Shown here in pieces: positions 43,489 to 51,444 of a DNA stretch of 64,000 nt. Made by a program: the position numbers and the translations under genes. The notes beneath the pieces are model-generated. The model searched no databases. It saw only the letters and a list, made by a program, of their open reading frames with translations, and was not told the DNA's origin. Each line of letters opens with the position of its first letter. The first letter of the stretch is position 1. Source of the DNA: JAVXNW01 sp036645575 (GTDB lineage Bacteria; Bacillota; Clostridia; Christensenellales; Aristaeellaceae); assembly GCA_036645575.1 (NCBI GenBank), contig JAVXNW010000002.1, positions 1 through 64,000 of the forward strand, read 5' to 3'.

Positions 43489-44785
43489 GACACACACCTA
43501 TGACCTCGTCATTATCGGCGGCGGCGCATCCGGGATGGTCGCCGCCCTTTCGGCCAAGAAGGCGCGCCCCGATCTGTCGGTGGCGCTGCTCGAGCGGCAG
43601 GCGCGCGTGGGGCGCAAGCTGCTCGCGACCGGCAACGGCCGGTGCAATTTGACCAACCGCGCGGCGGGCGACCTGCATCACTACCACGGAAGTGCCTACC
43701 TGGCGCGCACAGCGCTCACCCGGTTTGACCCGGATGCAGTGCGCGCCTTTTTCGCGCAAATCGGCCTTGAGACGATCCCCGACGAGGCGGGACGCTACTA
43801 CCCGCTGAGCGATCAGGCGGCGTCGGTGGTGGACGTGTTGCGCCTGTCGCTTGACGAGATGGGCGTCGCGCTGTGGACTGGTTTTGAGGTCAAGCGCTTG
43901 GACGCTAATCGCGCGGACTTTGTGGAAAAGGTCGGCGCGACGAGCGTAGCGGCAAAGGCGGGCGCGGGCTTTATCGCCCACGCGGCGGACGGGCGGCAGG
44001 TGCGCGCCCGGCGGGTGATCCTGTGCTGCGGAGGGCCGGCCGGCGAAAAGCTGGGCGGGTCAAGCGCGGGGCACAAATTGCTCGAGGCGCTGGGGCATCC
44101 GGTCACGCCTTGCCTTGCGGCGCTTGCGCAGCTGAAGACGCCGCCCGATCTTGTGCGCGCGCTCAAGGGGATCAAGCTGCGCGGGACGCTCGCGCTTTTA
44201 GAGGACGGAAGGCAAGTCAAGGCCGAATGCGGCGAAGTGCTGTTTGCCGACTACGGGCTGACCGGCATTGCGGCGATGGCGCTTGCGCGGCGCGCGGGCG
44301 AGGGGCTTCAAAAGGGGCGCGCGATGAGCGTGCGCATGACGCTCCTTGAGATGAGCGCGCAATCGCTCCTCTTGCGGCGCGATCAATTGCCGGCGCGGCT
44401 GCTGGACGACTTTTTGACCGGGCTATTGCCCAAGCGCCTTGCGCAGACCGCGCTCAAGCTTGCGGGCATTTTCCCCCTCACCCGGGCGGCGGGCACGCTC
44501 ACCCCGGCGGAGGCGGCGTCGCTTTCGCGCGTGCTGAACGGTTGGACGCTGCCCATCACCGGCACGCAGGGCTTTGACAGCGCGCAGGTGACCGCAGGCG
44601 GCGCGGCGGGTCAGTATTTTGATGTGGATACGCTTGAATCGACGCTGGTGCCCGGGCTATATTGCGCGGGCGAGGTGCTCGATGTGGACGGAGACTGCGG
44701 CGGGTTCAACCTGCAATGGGCGTGGGCCTCGGGCCTGCTCGCGGGCGCGTGCGCCGCACAAACGATGAAAGAGGAAAACCTATGA
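43475..44785 (+). CDS. HI0933/BaiN-family flavoprotein
   Basis: 436 residues. A FAD-binding oxidoreductase of the YhiN/BaiN group. The dinucleotide fold is DLVIIGGGASGMVAALSA; the characteristic GRKLLATGNGRCNLTN and a C-terminal GEVLDVDGDCGGFNLQWAWASG FAD motif are intact. Members are implicated in hydrogenating double bonds (bile acids in gut clostridia) but most are uncharacterised. It overlaps helD by 14 bases and the next gene by four, so three genes are coupled. Confidence 0.9.
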   Translation: MNPCETHTYDLVIIGGGASGMVAALSAKKARPDLSVALLERQARVGRKLLATGNGRCNLTNRAAGDLHHYHGSAYLARTALTRFDPDAVRAFFAQIGLETIPDEAGRYYPLSDQAASVVDVLRLSLDEMGVALWTGFEVKRLDANRADFVEKVGATSVAAKAGAGFIAHAADGRQVRARRVILCCGGPAGEKLGGSSAGHKLLEALGHPVTPCLAALAQLKTPPDLVRALKGIKLRGTLALLEDGRQVKAECGEVLFADYGLTGIAAMALARRAGEGLQKGRAMSVRMTLLEMSAQSLLLRRDQLPARLLDDFLTGLLPKRLAQTALKLAGIFPLTRAAGTLTPAEAASLSRVLNGWTLPITGTQGFDSAQVTAGGAAGQYFDVDTLESTLVPGLYCAGEVLDVDGDCGGFNLQWAWASGLLAGACAAQTMKEENL

Positions 44786-46371
44786 CGACCATGCGCCTTT
44801 CGAACCTCGCGTGCGCGCTAGACGCGCCCCTTTCCCAGCCGGAGCGCATTGCCCTTGGCGCGCTCAACCTCAAACCCGGCGAGCTGCTGGCGGCGCGGCT
44901 GATCAAAAAATCGGTGGACGCGCGCGACAAGGGCGCGCTGCATCTGGTGCTGACGATCGATGTGGACATTGCGCCAAGCGTGAACCTTTCCGCGCTGCGC
45001 CCATCGCGCGGGGCGACGCTTTCGGCTGTCGAGCGCGTCAGCTATGCGCTTGCGACCGGCACGCCGCCCATCAAGCGGCCGGTGGTCGTGGGCTTTGGCC
45101 CGGCCGGGCTGTTTGCGGCGCTGGCGCTTGCGCGGGCGGGGCTTAAGCCGATCGTGCTCGAGCGCGGAAAGTCGGTCGATGCGCGCGCGCGCGACGTCGA
45201 AACCTTCTGGCAATCCGGCGCGCTCGATCCCGAGTCCAACGTCCAGTTCGGCGAGGGCGGCGCGGGCGCGTTTTCGGACGGAAAGCTCAATACCGGCATC
45301 TCCGACCCGCGCTGCGCGTTTATCTTAAACACGCTGTGCGAGCACGGCGCGCCGGAGGAAATTCTGTATACCGCCAAGCCCCACGTGGGCACCGACCGCC
45401 TGCCGGGCGTGGTGCGCGCCATTCGCGAGGAAATCATCGCCTTGGGCGGCGAAGTGCGGTTTGAGGAAAAACTCACCGGGCTGCTCATCCAAGGCGGCGC
45501 CTTGCGCGGCGCCCAGACGCAGCGCGCGACCATCGAGACAAACGACCTGATCCTCGCGGTCGGGCACAGCGCGCGCGACACGTTTGAGTGGCTGCATCAG
45601 GCGGGCATCCCGATGGTCGCCAAGGCCTTCTCGATCGGCGCGCGCATCGAGCACGCGCAAAAGATGATCGACCTTGCGCAATACGGCCGCGCGGCGGGTC
45701 ATCCGGCGCTGGGCGCGGCGGACTACAAGCTGAGCGCGCGCACCCGATCGGGGCGCGGCGTGTACACCTTTTGCATGTGTCCGGGCGGCACGGTGGTCGC
45801 GGCGGCGTCGGAGAATGGGTGCCTGGCGACCAACGGCATGAGCGTATTTGCGCGAAACGGCGTGAACGCCAACAGCGCGCTGCTCGTCTCGGTCGATCCC
45901 GGCGACTTTGGCACGGGCGCGCTTGACGGCGTCCGCTTTCAGCGCGCGTGGGAGCGCGCGGCGTTTGCGCTGGGCGGAGGCGACTATCGCGCCCCGGCGC
46001 AGCGCGTGAGCGACTTCATGAGCGGCATTGCCTCGCGCGACGCGGGCGACGTCGCGCCCTCCTACCGCCCGGGCGTCACCTACGCCAACCTCGCGGACTG
46101 CCTGCCCGGCTTTGCGGTGCAGGCGATGCGGGAGGGCCTGGCCGCGATGGACAGGCGGCTCAAGGGCTTTGCCAGCCCCGGCGCGATCCTGACGGGCGTT
46201 GAGACGCGCTCGTCCTCGCCGCTTCGCATCACGCGGGACGAGCGCTGCATGTCCTCTTGCGCGGGATTGTACCCGTCGGGCGAGGGCGCGGGGTACGCGG
46301 GCGGCATCCTGTCGGCGGCGGTGGACGGGCTTCGGTGCGCGGAAGCGCTGATTGAAAGGAGCCGGACGTAG
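44782..46371 (+). CDS. COG2509-type FAD-dependent dehydrogenase
   Basis: 529 residues. An N-terminal ~95-residue helical/ferredoxin-like cap (DARDKGALHLVLTIDVDI) precedes the FAD fold VVVGFGPAGLFAALALA (about 94-110). Signature NVQFGEGGAGAFSDGKLNTG follows. The C-terminus has PSGEGAGYAGGILSAAVDG. Function of the family is unknown. ATG 44782 overlaps the previous stop and GAGGAAAACCT precedes it. The stop abuts the rmuC ATG. Confidence 0.9.
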   Translation: MTTMRLSNLACALDAPLSQPERIALGALNLKPGELLAARLIKKSVDARDKGALHLVLTIDVDIAPSVNLSALRPSRGATLSAVERVSYALATGTPPIKRPVVVGFGPAGLFAALALARAGLKPIVLERGKSVDARARDVETFWQSGALDPESNVQFGEGGAGAFSDGKLNTGISDPRCAFILNTLCEHGAPEEILYTAKPHVGTDRLPGVVRAIREEIIALGGEVRFEEKLTGLLIQGGALRGAQTQRATIETNDLILAVGHSARDTFEWLHQAGIPMVAKAFSIGARIEHAQKMIDLAQYGRAAGHPALGAADYKLSARTRSGRGVYTFCMCPGGTVVAAASENGCLATNGMSVFARNGVNANSALLVSVDPGDFGTGALDGVRFQRAWERAAFALGGGDYRAPAQRVSDFMSGIASRDAGDVAPSYRPGVTYANLADCLPGFAVQAMREGLAAMDRRLKGFASPGAILTGVETRSSSPLRITRDERCMSSCAGLYPSGEGAGYAGGILSAAVDGLRCAEALIERSRT

Positions 46372-47568
46372 ATGGTGGCTTGGATCAATCAAAACGCGGG
46401 GGTCGCGCTGGTGCTTTCGGCGCTATTGGTGGCGCTGGTGCTGGGCGGCATCCTCTATGTGCGCCTGCGCCGGATCGAGCGCGCGATGAACGAGCGCCTT
46501 GCCGGGTCGGAAAAGTTCAGGCGGCGTCAGTACGCGGATCTGGTCGAGCGCGTGGACCGCAGCAACGAGCGGCTGAACCACGACTTGCAGATGGTGAACC
46601 AGCTGATGACGGTGAACGCGCAAAGCGGCGAGGAGCGCATCGACCGGCTGCTCGAGCGCATGAGCATGGCGCTTGAACAGCAGCAAAAGCAGATGACCGA
46701 GATGCGCGGGGCGGTGGACGCGCAGCTCAAGACCACGCTGGAGACGCGGCTGGGCGAGTCGTTTCGGCAGGTCAGCGAGCAACTGGAGCGCGTGTACAAG
46801 GGACTTGGCGAGATGCAGACGCTGGCGGGCGGCGTGGGCGACCTCAAGCGGATGCTCGCGGGCGTCAAGACGCGCGGCGTGTGGGGCGAGGTGCGCCTGG
46901 CGGCGCTGCTTGAGGATAGCCTGACGAGCGATCAGTATTTGGTCAACACGCCGGTCGAGCCGGGCGGCAAGGAGCGCGTCGAGTTCGCAGTCAAATTGCC
47001 GGGCAAGATCGACGGACAGCCCGTCCTCCTGCCCATTGACGCGAAGTTCCCGCAGGAGGACTACCAGCGGCTGATCGACGCGCAGGTTTCAGGCGACCGC
47101 GCGGCGAGCGAGCAAAGCGCGCTGGCGCTTGAAAAGGCGCTGCTCACCGAGGGTAAGCGCATCTCCGACAAGTACATCCGGGTTCCGCACACGACCGATT
47201 TCGCGGTGCTGTTTCTGCCGATCGAGGGCCTGTACGCCGAGGCGCTCAGGCGTCCCGAGCTTCAAAACAAGCTGCACACCCAGTATCGCGTGCTGCTGTC
47301 CGGCCCCGCGACGCTGTCGGCGCTGCTCAACAGCCTGCAAATGGGCTTCAAGACGCTCGCGGTCGAGCAGCGCTCAGAGGAGATCTGGCGGCTGCTGGGC
47401 GCGGTGCGCGGCGAGTTCTTGAAATTCGGCGAGGCGCTCGACCGCACCCGCCAGCGGCTGGATCTGGCCGGGCAGGACCTAGACGCCGCGTCCACCCGCA
47501 CCCGCCAGATCACCCGCCAACTCGCCAAGGTGGAAGAAATGCCGGTGCCCGAGGACTGGAAGGGCTAG
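46372..47568 (+). CDS. rmuC: RmuC recombination-limiting protein
   Basis: 398 residues. An N-terminal membrane anchor (about 10-30), a long coiled coil (about 35-160) and the RmuC nuclease-like core (LAGGVGDLKRMLAGVKTRGVWGEVRLAALLED; LPIDAKFPQEDY). RmuC restrains sequence inversions at short repeats in E. coli and has a PD-(D/E)xK-related fold. The ATG follows the previous stop directly. Its last codons and stop are part of a 44-bp tandem duplication. Confidence 0.93.
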   Translation: MVAWINQNAGVALVLSALLVALVLGGILYVRLRRIERAMNERLAGSEKFRRRQYADLVERVDRSNERLNHDLQMVNQLMTVNAQSGEERIDRLLERMSMALEQQQKQMTEMRGAVDAQLKTTLETRLGESFRQVSEQLERVYKGLGEMQTLAGGVGDLKRMLAGVKTRGVWGEVRLAALLEDSLTSDQYLVNTPVEPGGKERVEFAVKLPGKIDGQPVLLPIDAKFPQEDYQRLIDAQVSGDRAASEQSALALEKALLTEGKRISDKYIRVPHTTDFAVLFLPIEGLYAEALRRPELQNKLHTQYRVLLSGPATLSALLNSLQMGFKTLAVEQRSEEIWRLLGAVRGEFLKFGEALDRTRQRLDLAGQDLDAASTRTRQITRQLAKVEEMPVPEDWKG

Positions 47569-47642
47569 AAAAGCGATGCGCTTTTTCGATGCCCGAGGAC
47601 TGGAAGGGCTAGCAATGCGATGCGCTTTTTCGATGCCCGAGG
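47546..47642. repeat. 44-bp tandem duplication of the rmuC end and its terminator
   Basis: Units at 47546-47589 and 47590-47633, then a partial third to 47642. Each unit holds the codons for PEDWKG, the TAG stop and a hairpin AAGCG-ATG-CGCTT followed by T's. The second copy can be read as ATG-PEDWKG-stop. The copies differ at only two or three bases, so the event is recent. Confidence 0.85.
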
Positions 47643-47671
47643 CTTAATGCGCTGCCTTGAATCCTTCATAA

Positions 47672-47717
47672 ACACGGGACGATGTCATGGTAAAATGGCG
47701 TCGTCCCGTGTTTTTTT
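47672..47717 (+). terminator. Strong rho-independent terminator
   Basis: ACACGGGACGA (47672-47682) and TCGTCCCGTGT (47701-47711), perfect 11 bp, followed by seven T's. Ends the helD-rmuC operon. Confidence 0.9.
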
Positions 47718-47732
47718 CCCGCCGTCACGCTT

Positions 47733-47852
47733 GATCCCCTCTTTTTACCGCAGAAGCTGCTGCTCTTGCTGGTCGGCCTGCTGCTTTACGCGCTTTGCAC
47801 AGGCCTTGCGCTGCGCAAGGCGGAAAAGTCGTTTGAGGCGCTCGACCTGTAG
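47733..47852 (+). pseudogene. Possible remnant or small membrane ORF without clear start
   Basis: One frame encodes about 39 residues with the pattern DPLFLPQKLLLLLVGLLLYA then CTGLALRKAEKSFEALDL and a TAG stop: a hydrophobic helix and a charged amphipathic tail. No ATG, GTG or TTG lies in frame after the upstream stop and there is no ribosome site, so it may be the end of a lost gene. It lies just after a strong terminator. Confidence 0.25.
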
Positions 47853-47873
47853 ATCCGCCCACAACGTATAAAG

Positions 47874-47902
47874 AAGGCCTGCGGACAAAATCCGCAGGCC
47901 TT
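47874..47902. terminator. Bidirectional hairpin terminator
   Basis: AAGGCCTGCGGA (47874-47885) and TCCGCAGGCCTT (47891-47902), perfect 12 bp, loop CAAAA; followed by TTC on plus and by CTTTATA on minus. It lies 27 bases past the stop of the minus-strand gene at 47930. Confidence 0.75.
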
Positions 47903-47929
47903 TTCGTGATGAATACGCTCTTGCGTCAA

Positions 47930-48424
47930 TTACGCCACGTCGGCGGGAGAAAGGGACGCCATGATCTTCATGCCCAGTTCGCCGCTGGCTTCGTCGCCCA
48001 CGAAGCTGAACACGTAGAAGCCGGCCTCGCCGTCAGAGCACATGCAGGTGGACGCGTTGACGACGTCGTAGACGATAAACGGCACGCCGTTAAACGTCAC
48101 AGAGACCACGTTCTGGTAGTTCGCCGTGTCGGCCAACATCGTGTTGCCCAAGTCTTCGAGCGTCTGACCCGCGCCGTCCAGCCACTGAAGCGCCAGGAAG
48201 GTATTCGAAGCGCTGTCGGCGTAGGTCGCGAATATGCCCATGTCGGCGTCTTCTTTGGCCACTTCGCCCTCGGAGAAGGTAACCGGTAGATAGATCTTGA
48301 ACGTGTCGTCACAGTTCACCCAAGCGCCTTCGTAGTCGACGTTCACCTCTTGCGTTTGTGCAACCGCACCCGCGCAGCCCAGAACCAATACCAACACCAT
48401 CAGCAGGCTCGAAAGTCTTTTCAT
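47930..48424 (-). CDS. Small secreted protein, paralogue of the gene at 35466
   Basis: About 164 residues. Signal sequence MKRLSSLLMVLVLVLGCAGA, nearly the same as the paralogue, with Cys17 at the same place. Shared mature features: VDYEGAWV, MGIFATYAD, ALQW, NGVPFIVYD, CMCSDG and GFYVFSF. ATG 48424 has GAGGAG about ten bases upstream; it has its own promoter and terminator. Similar expression design to 35466. Unknown function; the conserved CxC could be a disulfide or metal site. Confidence 0.8.
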   Translation of the reverse strand: MKRLSSLLMVLVLVLGCAGAVAQTQEVNVDYEGAWVNCDDTFKIYLPVTFSEGEVAKEDADMGIFATYADSASNTFLALQWLDGAGQTLEDLGNTMLADTANYQNVVSVTFNGVPFIVYDVVNASTCMCSDGEAGFYVFSFVGDEASGELGMKIMASLSPADVA

Positions 48425-48472
48425 CTGTGTGTCTCTCCTCATTGTCGCTATTTTCCAATCCGATACGACATC

Positions 48473-48501
48473 ATTATATCATCCATCCCGCGGCACGTCA
48501 A
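48473..48501 (-). promoter_or_regulatory. Promoter of the secreted-protein gene
   Basis: Minus strand: TTGACG (48496-48501), 17 bases, TATAAT (48473-48478). Confidence 0.8.
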
Positions 48502-48576
48502 TGCTTTTTCGCGTAACCATTGATGTAATTTTCCTGGCTTTTTCTAAGGGATCGCTGATGAAAGAACGCGCGGGAT

Positions 48577-48825
48577 TTATTCAGCGGTTCCCTTGTTCTC
48601 TTCGCCTTTTTGCGCCTTAAACGCCTTGAACTGCTTTTTCTCTTCCTTGGCCTTTTTCTTCTTGCGCAGCGCGAGGAACTGCGAAATCGCCCACGGAACG
48701 ATGCCCAGAACGACGATCGCAAGGCCGATCCATTGCAAAATTCCCAGTCCCGGATGGGAGAAGACCTCGATCACATACAGCGCGCTAAGCGCAATGAACC
48801 CGGTATAGAGCAGCTTTTCTCTCAT
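48577..48825 (-). CDS. Small two-helix membrane protein with charged tail
   Basis: 82 residues. Two hydrophobic helices (about 4-22 and 28-50) and a Lys/Glu-rich cytoplasmic tail. Not recognised. ATG 48825 has AAAGGA about ten bases upstream; a GTG three codons earlier abuts it. It has a promoter at 48859-48887. Confidence 0.65.
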   Translation of the reverse strand: MREKLLYTGFIALSALYVIEVFSHPGLGILQWIGLAIVVLGIVPWAISQFLALRKKKKAKEEKKQFKAFKAQKGEENKGTAE

Positions 48826-48858
48826 GATGGGCACGTCCTTTCAGCCATTTGTATTTAA

Positions 48859-48887
48859 AGTATAGCGCAGTTGATCCAAAAGCGCAA
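48859..48887 (-). promoter_or_regulatory. Promoter of the small membrane protein
   Basis: Minus strand: TTGCGC (48882-48887), 17 bases, TATACT (48859-48864), directly after the helicase stop. Confidence 0.65.
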
Positions 48888-51221
48888 TCATCTTTTCCAA
48901 AATCGATCGAAAATGCGCCCGGCCTGCGGCGCGTCCTTGGCGTCGTGCACCGACCAGTGCGGCGGAAAGAGCGCCTCCATGTCCTCTGAAAAAAAGCGCT
49001 CGTCGATCAGCAGGATGGCGCCTCGGTCGGTTTCGGTTCGAATCACCCGCCCGGCGGTCTGCAGCACCCGCTCGACCCCCGGATAGGTGTAGGCAAAGCG
49101 CGCGCCCTCCTCCGGCTCGTCCTCGCCGCCCATCAGGCTCGCCAGCGCCGCGCGCTCAAGGCTCAGCTGCGGAATGCCCACGCCCACGATCGCCGCGCCC
49201 GACAGCCATTCGCCCGGAAGGTCGATGCCCTCGGCAAACACGCCGCCCATCGCAATCAGCGCCAGCATCGTGCCTGACTGTTTTTCGCTGAACGCGCGGA
49301 TAAACGCCTCGCGCTCGCGCTCGGTCATCTTGGGCCGTTGCGGCATCAGCCTGATATCGGGCGCCTGCGCCGCCAGATACCCGCCCACCAGATGCAAGTA
49401 GGCGTGCGACGGAAAGCAGGCCAGGTAGTTGCCCGGCTTTGCGCGCGCCAGCACGAGAATCGCCTGCGCCACCTGCGCGGCGCTCTCCTCGCGCCGGCGA
49501 TAGGTGGTCGCAATGGGCACGCGCACCACGCACAGGTTTTCGTTGGGAAAGGGCGAGGGCAAGTCGAGCATCGCGTCGCCCGCGTCCTCGTCCAAGCCCA
49601 GCGTGTCAAAGTAGTACCGCATCGGCGAAAGCGTCGCCGAGAACAAGACCGCGCCCCGCGCCTTGGCGTAGCACTTGCGCAGGTATTCGGACGGGTCAAA
49701 GCACCAGAGCTTGATCCCGATGTCCTTTTCCTCCGGCTCGTAGAGCACGCGGTAGCGGCCGTTCATCTCGCCCGCCACCCGCGTCAGGTTGAGCGCCTCA
49801 AAATAGCGGTCGGTCAGCGCCTTGCCAAGTGCGCTTGCCCCCAGCAGCGGCCGGGCGGCGTCCAGAAAGATCTCCATCTTCTCGACCAGATCCTCCGGCG
49901 CGCCCTCCTCCCATACCGCCCCCTCGCACCCGGCGCGCGCGCCCTGAAACGCGTCCAGCACCCGCGCAAGCGCCTCATAGAGCGGTGTGCGCATCTCCTG
50001 CGCGCCCAGCTTGGCAAACGCCCGCGCGAGATTGCGAAAGTCCGACTCGCGCACCATCGCGGAGAGCATCTCCCGCGCGCGGCTGACCAGGTTGTGCGCC
50101 TCGTCAATCAAAAGCGTGCTGTCCGACTTGTCCACAAAAAAGCGCTTGAGCTTGATGCGCGGGTCAAAGGCGTAGTTGTAGTCGCAGATGATCACATCGC
50201 AGCTCTCCGACAGATCCAGCTGCATCTCAAACGGGCACAGCGCGTGCTTTTCCGCGAGCGCCTCGACGGCGGAGCGGCTGAGCGTGTCAAGCGTCAGCGC
50301 CTCATAGAGCGCGTCGCGCCGCCGGTCGTAATAGCCCATCGCGCGCGGACACAGCGCGGGATCGCAGGCGGCGTCCTTGAACGGGCAGAGCTTTTCCTTG
50401 GCGGTCAGCGTGATGGCGCGCACCGACAGGCCGCGCTTGCGCATCATGTCAAGCGTCTGCTCGGCCGCGCGCCGGGCGGTCGTGCGCGCGGTCAGGTAGA
50501 ATATCCGCGCGGCGTACCCCTCCCCCATCGCCTTGAGCGCGCCAAAGAGCGCCGCGGCGGTCTTGCCAATGCCGGTCGGCGCCTGCACCAGCAGGTTGTG
50601 TCGGCGCTTTGCCGCAAGGTAGCCCTGCCCCGCCATCTCGCGCTGGCCGCCGCGATAGTCGGGATAGGGAAACGCGAGCTGCTTCAGCGTGGGCAATTGC
50701 GCCTCCTTGAGCGCGTCCAGCCGGCTGAGCCAGTCGGCATAGGGCGCGGCATAGCTCAAAAAGCGCGCGGACAGCTGCGCGCTTGTCATGAGGTGCGCAT
50801 AGGTGCGCGCCTCTCCGCTCAAGTGCATGTAGGTGAGCCGCACCTCGACGCGCGCAAAGCCGCCCTCGACCGCCAGCATGTGCGCGTACAATTCGGCCTG
50901 CGCCCAGTGAACCGGGTACGCCGCCTCGTCGATCGCGTGGGGATCCAGGCGCGTCGTCTTGATCTCCTCGATGATGGGCGGATCGCTTTGGCGGTTCAGG
51001 CCGTCGGCGCGCCCGTATACGGTGAGCGTCAGCCCCGAAAGCCGCGCCGTCACCGACAGGGAGACCTCGCGCTCAAATCCGCCCTCATAGCCGCTCTGGC
51101 GCCGCCTGTGCGCCTGCGCGCCCTCCTGCATCCGGGAAAGGGCCTGCATCGCGGGGTTCAAATCGCCGCTCGCCAGCGCAAACTCCGCCAACGCGCGCGC
51201 GCTGATCCGATGCGTCATCAT
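48888..51221 (-). CDS. PD-(D/E)xK nuclease fused to an XPD/DinG-type helicase
   Basis: 777 residues. The N-terminal ~180 residues look like a RecB/Cas4-type nuclease: GRADGL (D73), IIEEIKTT (E86, K88) and QAELYAHML. The helicase begins with Walker A QAPTGIGKTAAAL (about 212) and has DEAH-type LLIDEAHNL. The XPD iron-sulfur cysteines are visible as CPFKDAACDPALC and a later CPFEMQ. The C-terminal half has AIMGGVFAEGIDLPG-like motif V and QTAGRVIRTETDRG motif VI. DinG/XPD enzymes unwind 5'-3' DNA and act at forks, R-loops or repair sites. AAGGAAGGG precedes the ATG. It is monocistronic. Confidence 0.88.
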   Translation of the reverse strand: MMTHRISARALAEFALASGDLNPAMQALSRMQEGAQAHRRRQSGYEGGFEREVSLSVTARLSGLTLTVYGRADGLNRQSDPPIIEEIKTTRLDPHAIDEAAYPVHWAQAELYAHMLAVEGGFARVEVRLTYMHLSGEARTYAHLMTSAQLSARFLSYAAPYADWLSRLDALKEAQLPTLKQLAFPYPDYRGGQREMAGQGYLAAKRRHNLLVQAPTGIGKTAAALFGALKAMGEGYAARIFYLTARTTARRAAEQTLDMMRKRGLSVRAITLTAKEKLCPFKDAACDPALCPRAMGYYDRRRDALYEALTLDTLSRSAVEALAEKHALCPFEMQLDLSESCDVIICDYNYAFDPRIKLKRFFVDKSDSTLLIDEAHNLVSRAREMLSAMVRESDFRNLARAFAKLGAQEMRTPLYEALARVLDAFQGARAGCEGAVWEEGAPEDLVEKMEIFLDAARPLLGASALGKALTDRYFEALNLTRVAGEMNGRYRVLYEPEEKDIGIKLWCFDPSEYLRKCYAKARGAVLFSATLSPMRYYFDTLGLDEDAGDAMLDLPSPFPNENLCVVRVPIATTYRRREESAAQVAQAILVLARAKPGNYLACFPSHAYLHLVGGYLAAQAPDIRLMPQRPKMTEREREAFIRAFSEKQSGTMLALIAMGGVFAEGIDLPGEWLSGAAIVGVGIPQLSLERAALASLMGGEDEPEEGARFAYTYPGVERVLQTAGRVIRTETDRGAILLIDERFFSEDMEALFPPHWSVHDAKDAPQAGRIFDRFWKR

Positions 51222-51259
51222 GATTGCCCTTCCTTTCGCCGTTTCTCATGCTGGTATGC

Positions 51260-51288
51260 TTGACATGTGCCGCCCACTGCTTTAAAAT
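51260..51288 (+). promoter_or_regulatory. manA operon promoter
   Basis: TTGACA (51260-51265), 17 bases, TAAAAT (51283-51288). The leader to ATG 51445 is about 150 bases and has a short stem around GCCTGCCTAGGC; no known riboswitch is recognised. Confidence 0.75.
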
Positions 51289-51444
51289 GGCATCAGTAGG
51301 GTTCTATTTTACCCCTTTGCGCGCAAAAATGCAAATGCGAGCCGATTGGCCAAACGCCTGCCTAGGCGGCGTCCATTGGGGCGATTTGCGCAACTTTGTT
51401 CGGCCCCGCGAGGCGGTCGGCGCGGTCAATAAGGAGGGCTTTTT

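Larger units (their letters stand above)
47569..47929. other. Intergenic region between convergent rmuC and a secreted-protein gene
   Basis: 361 bases: tandem duplication, a strong terminator (47672-47717), a possible small coding remnant (47733-47852) and a bidirectional hairpin (47874-47902). Confidence 0.6.

Noticed and set aside
47620..47871. 83-codon plus-strand frame after rmuC
   Set aside because: It reads through the duplicated repeat and a strong terminator and is Cys/Arg-rich without a ribosome site.
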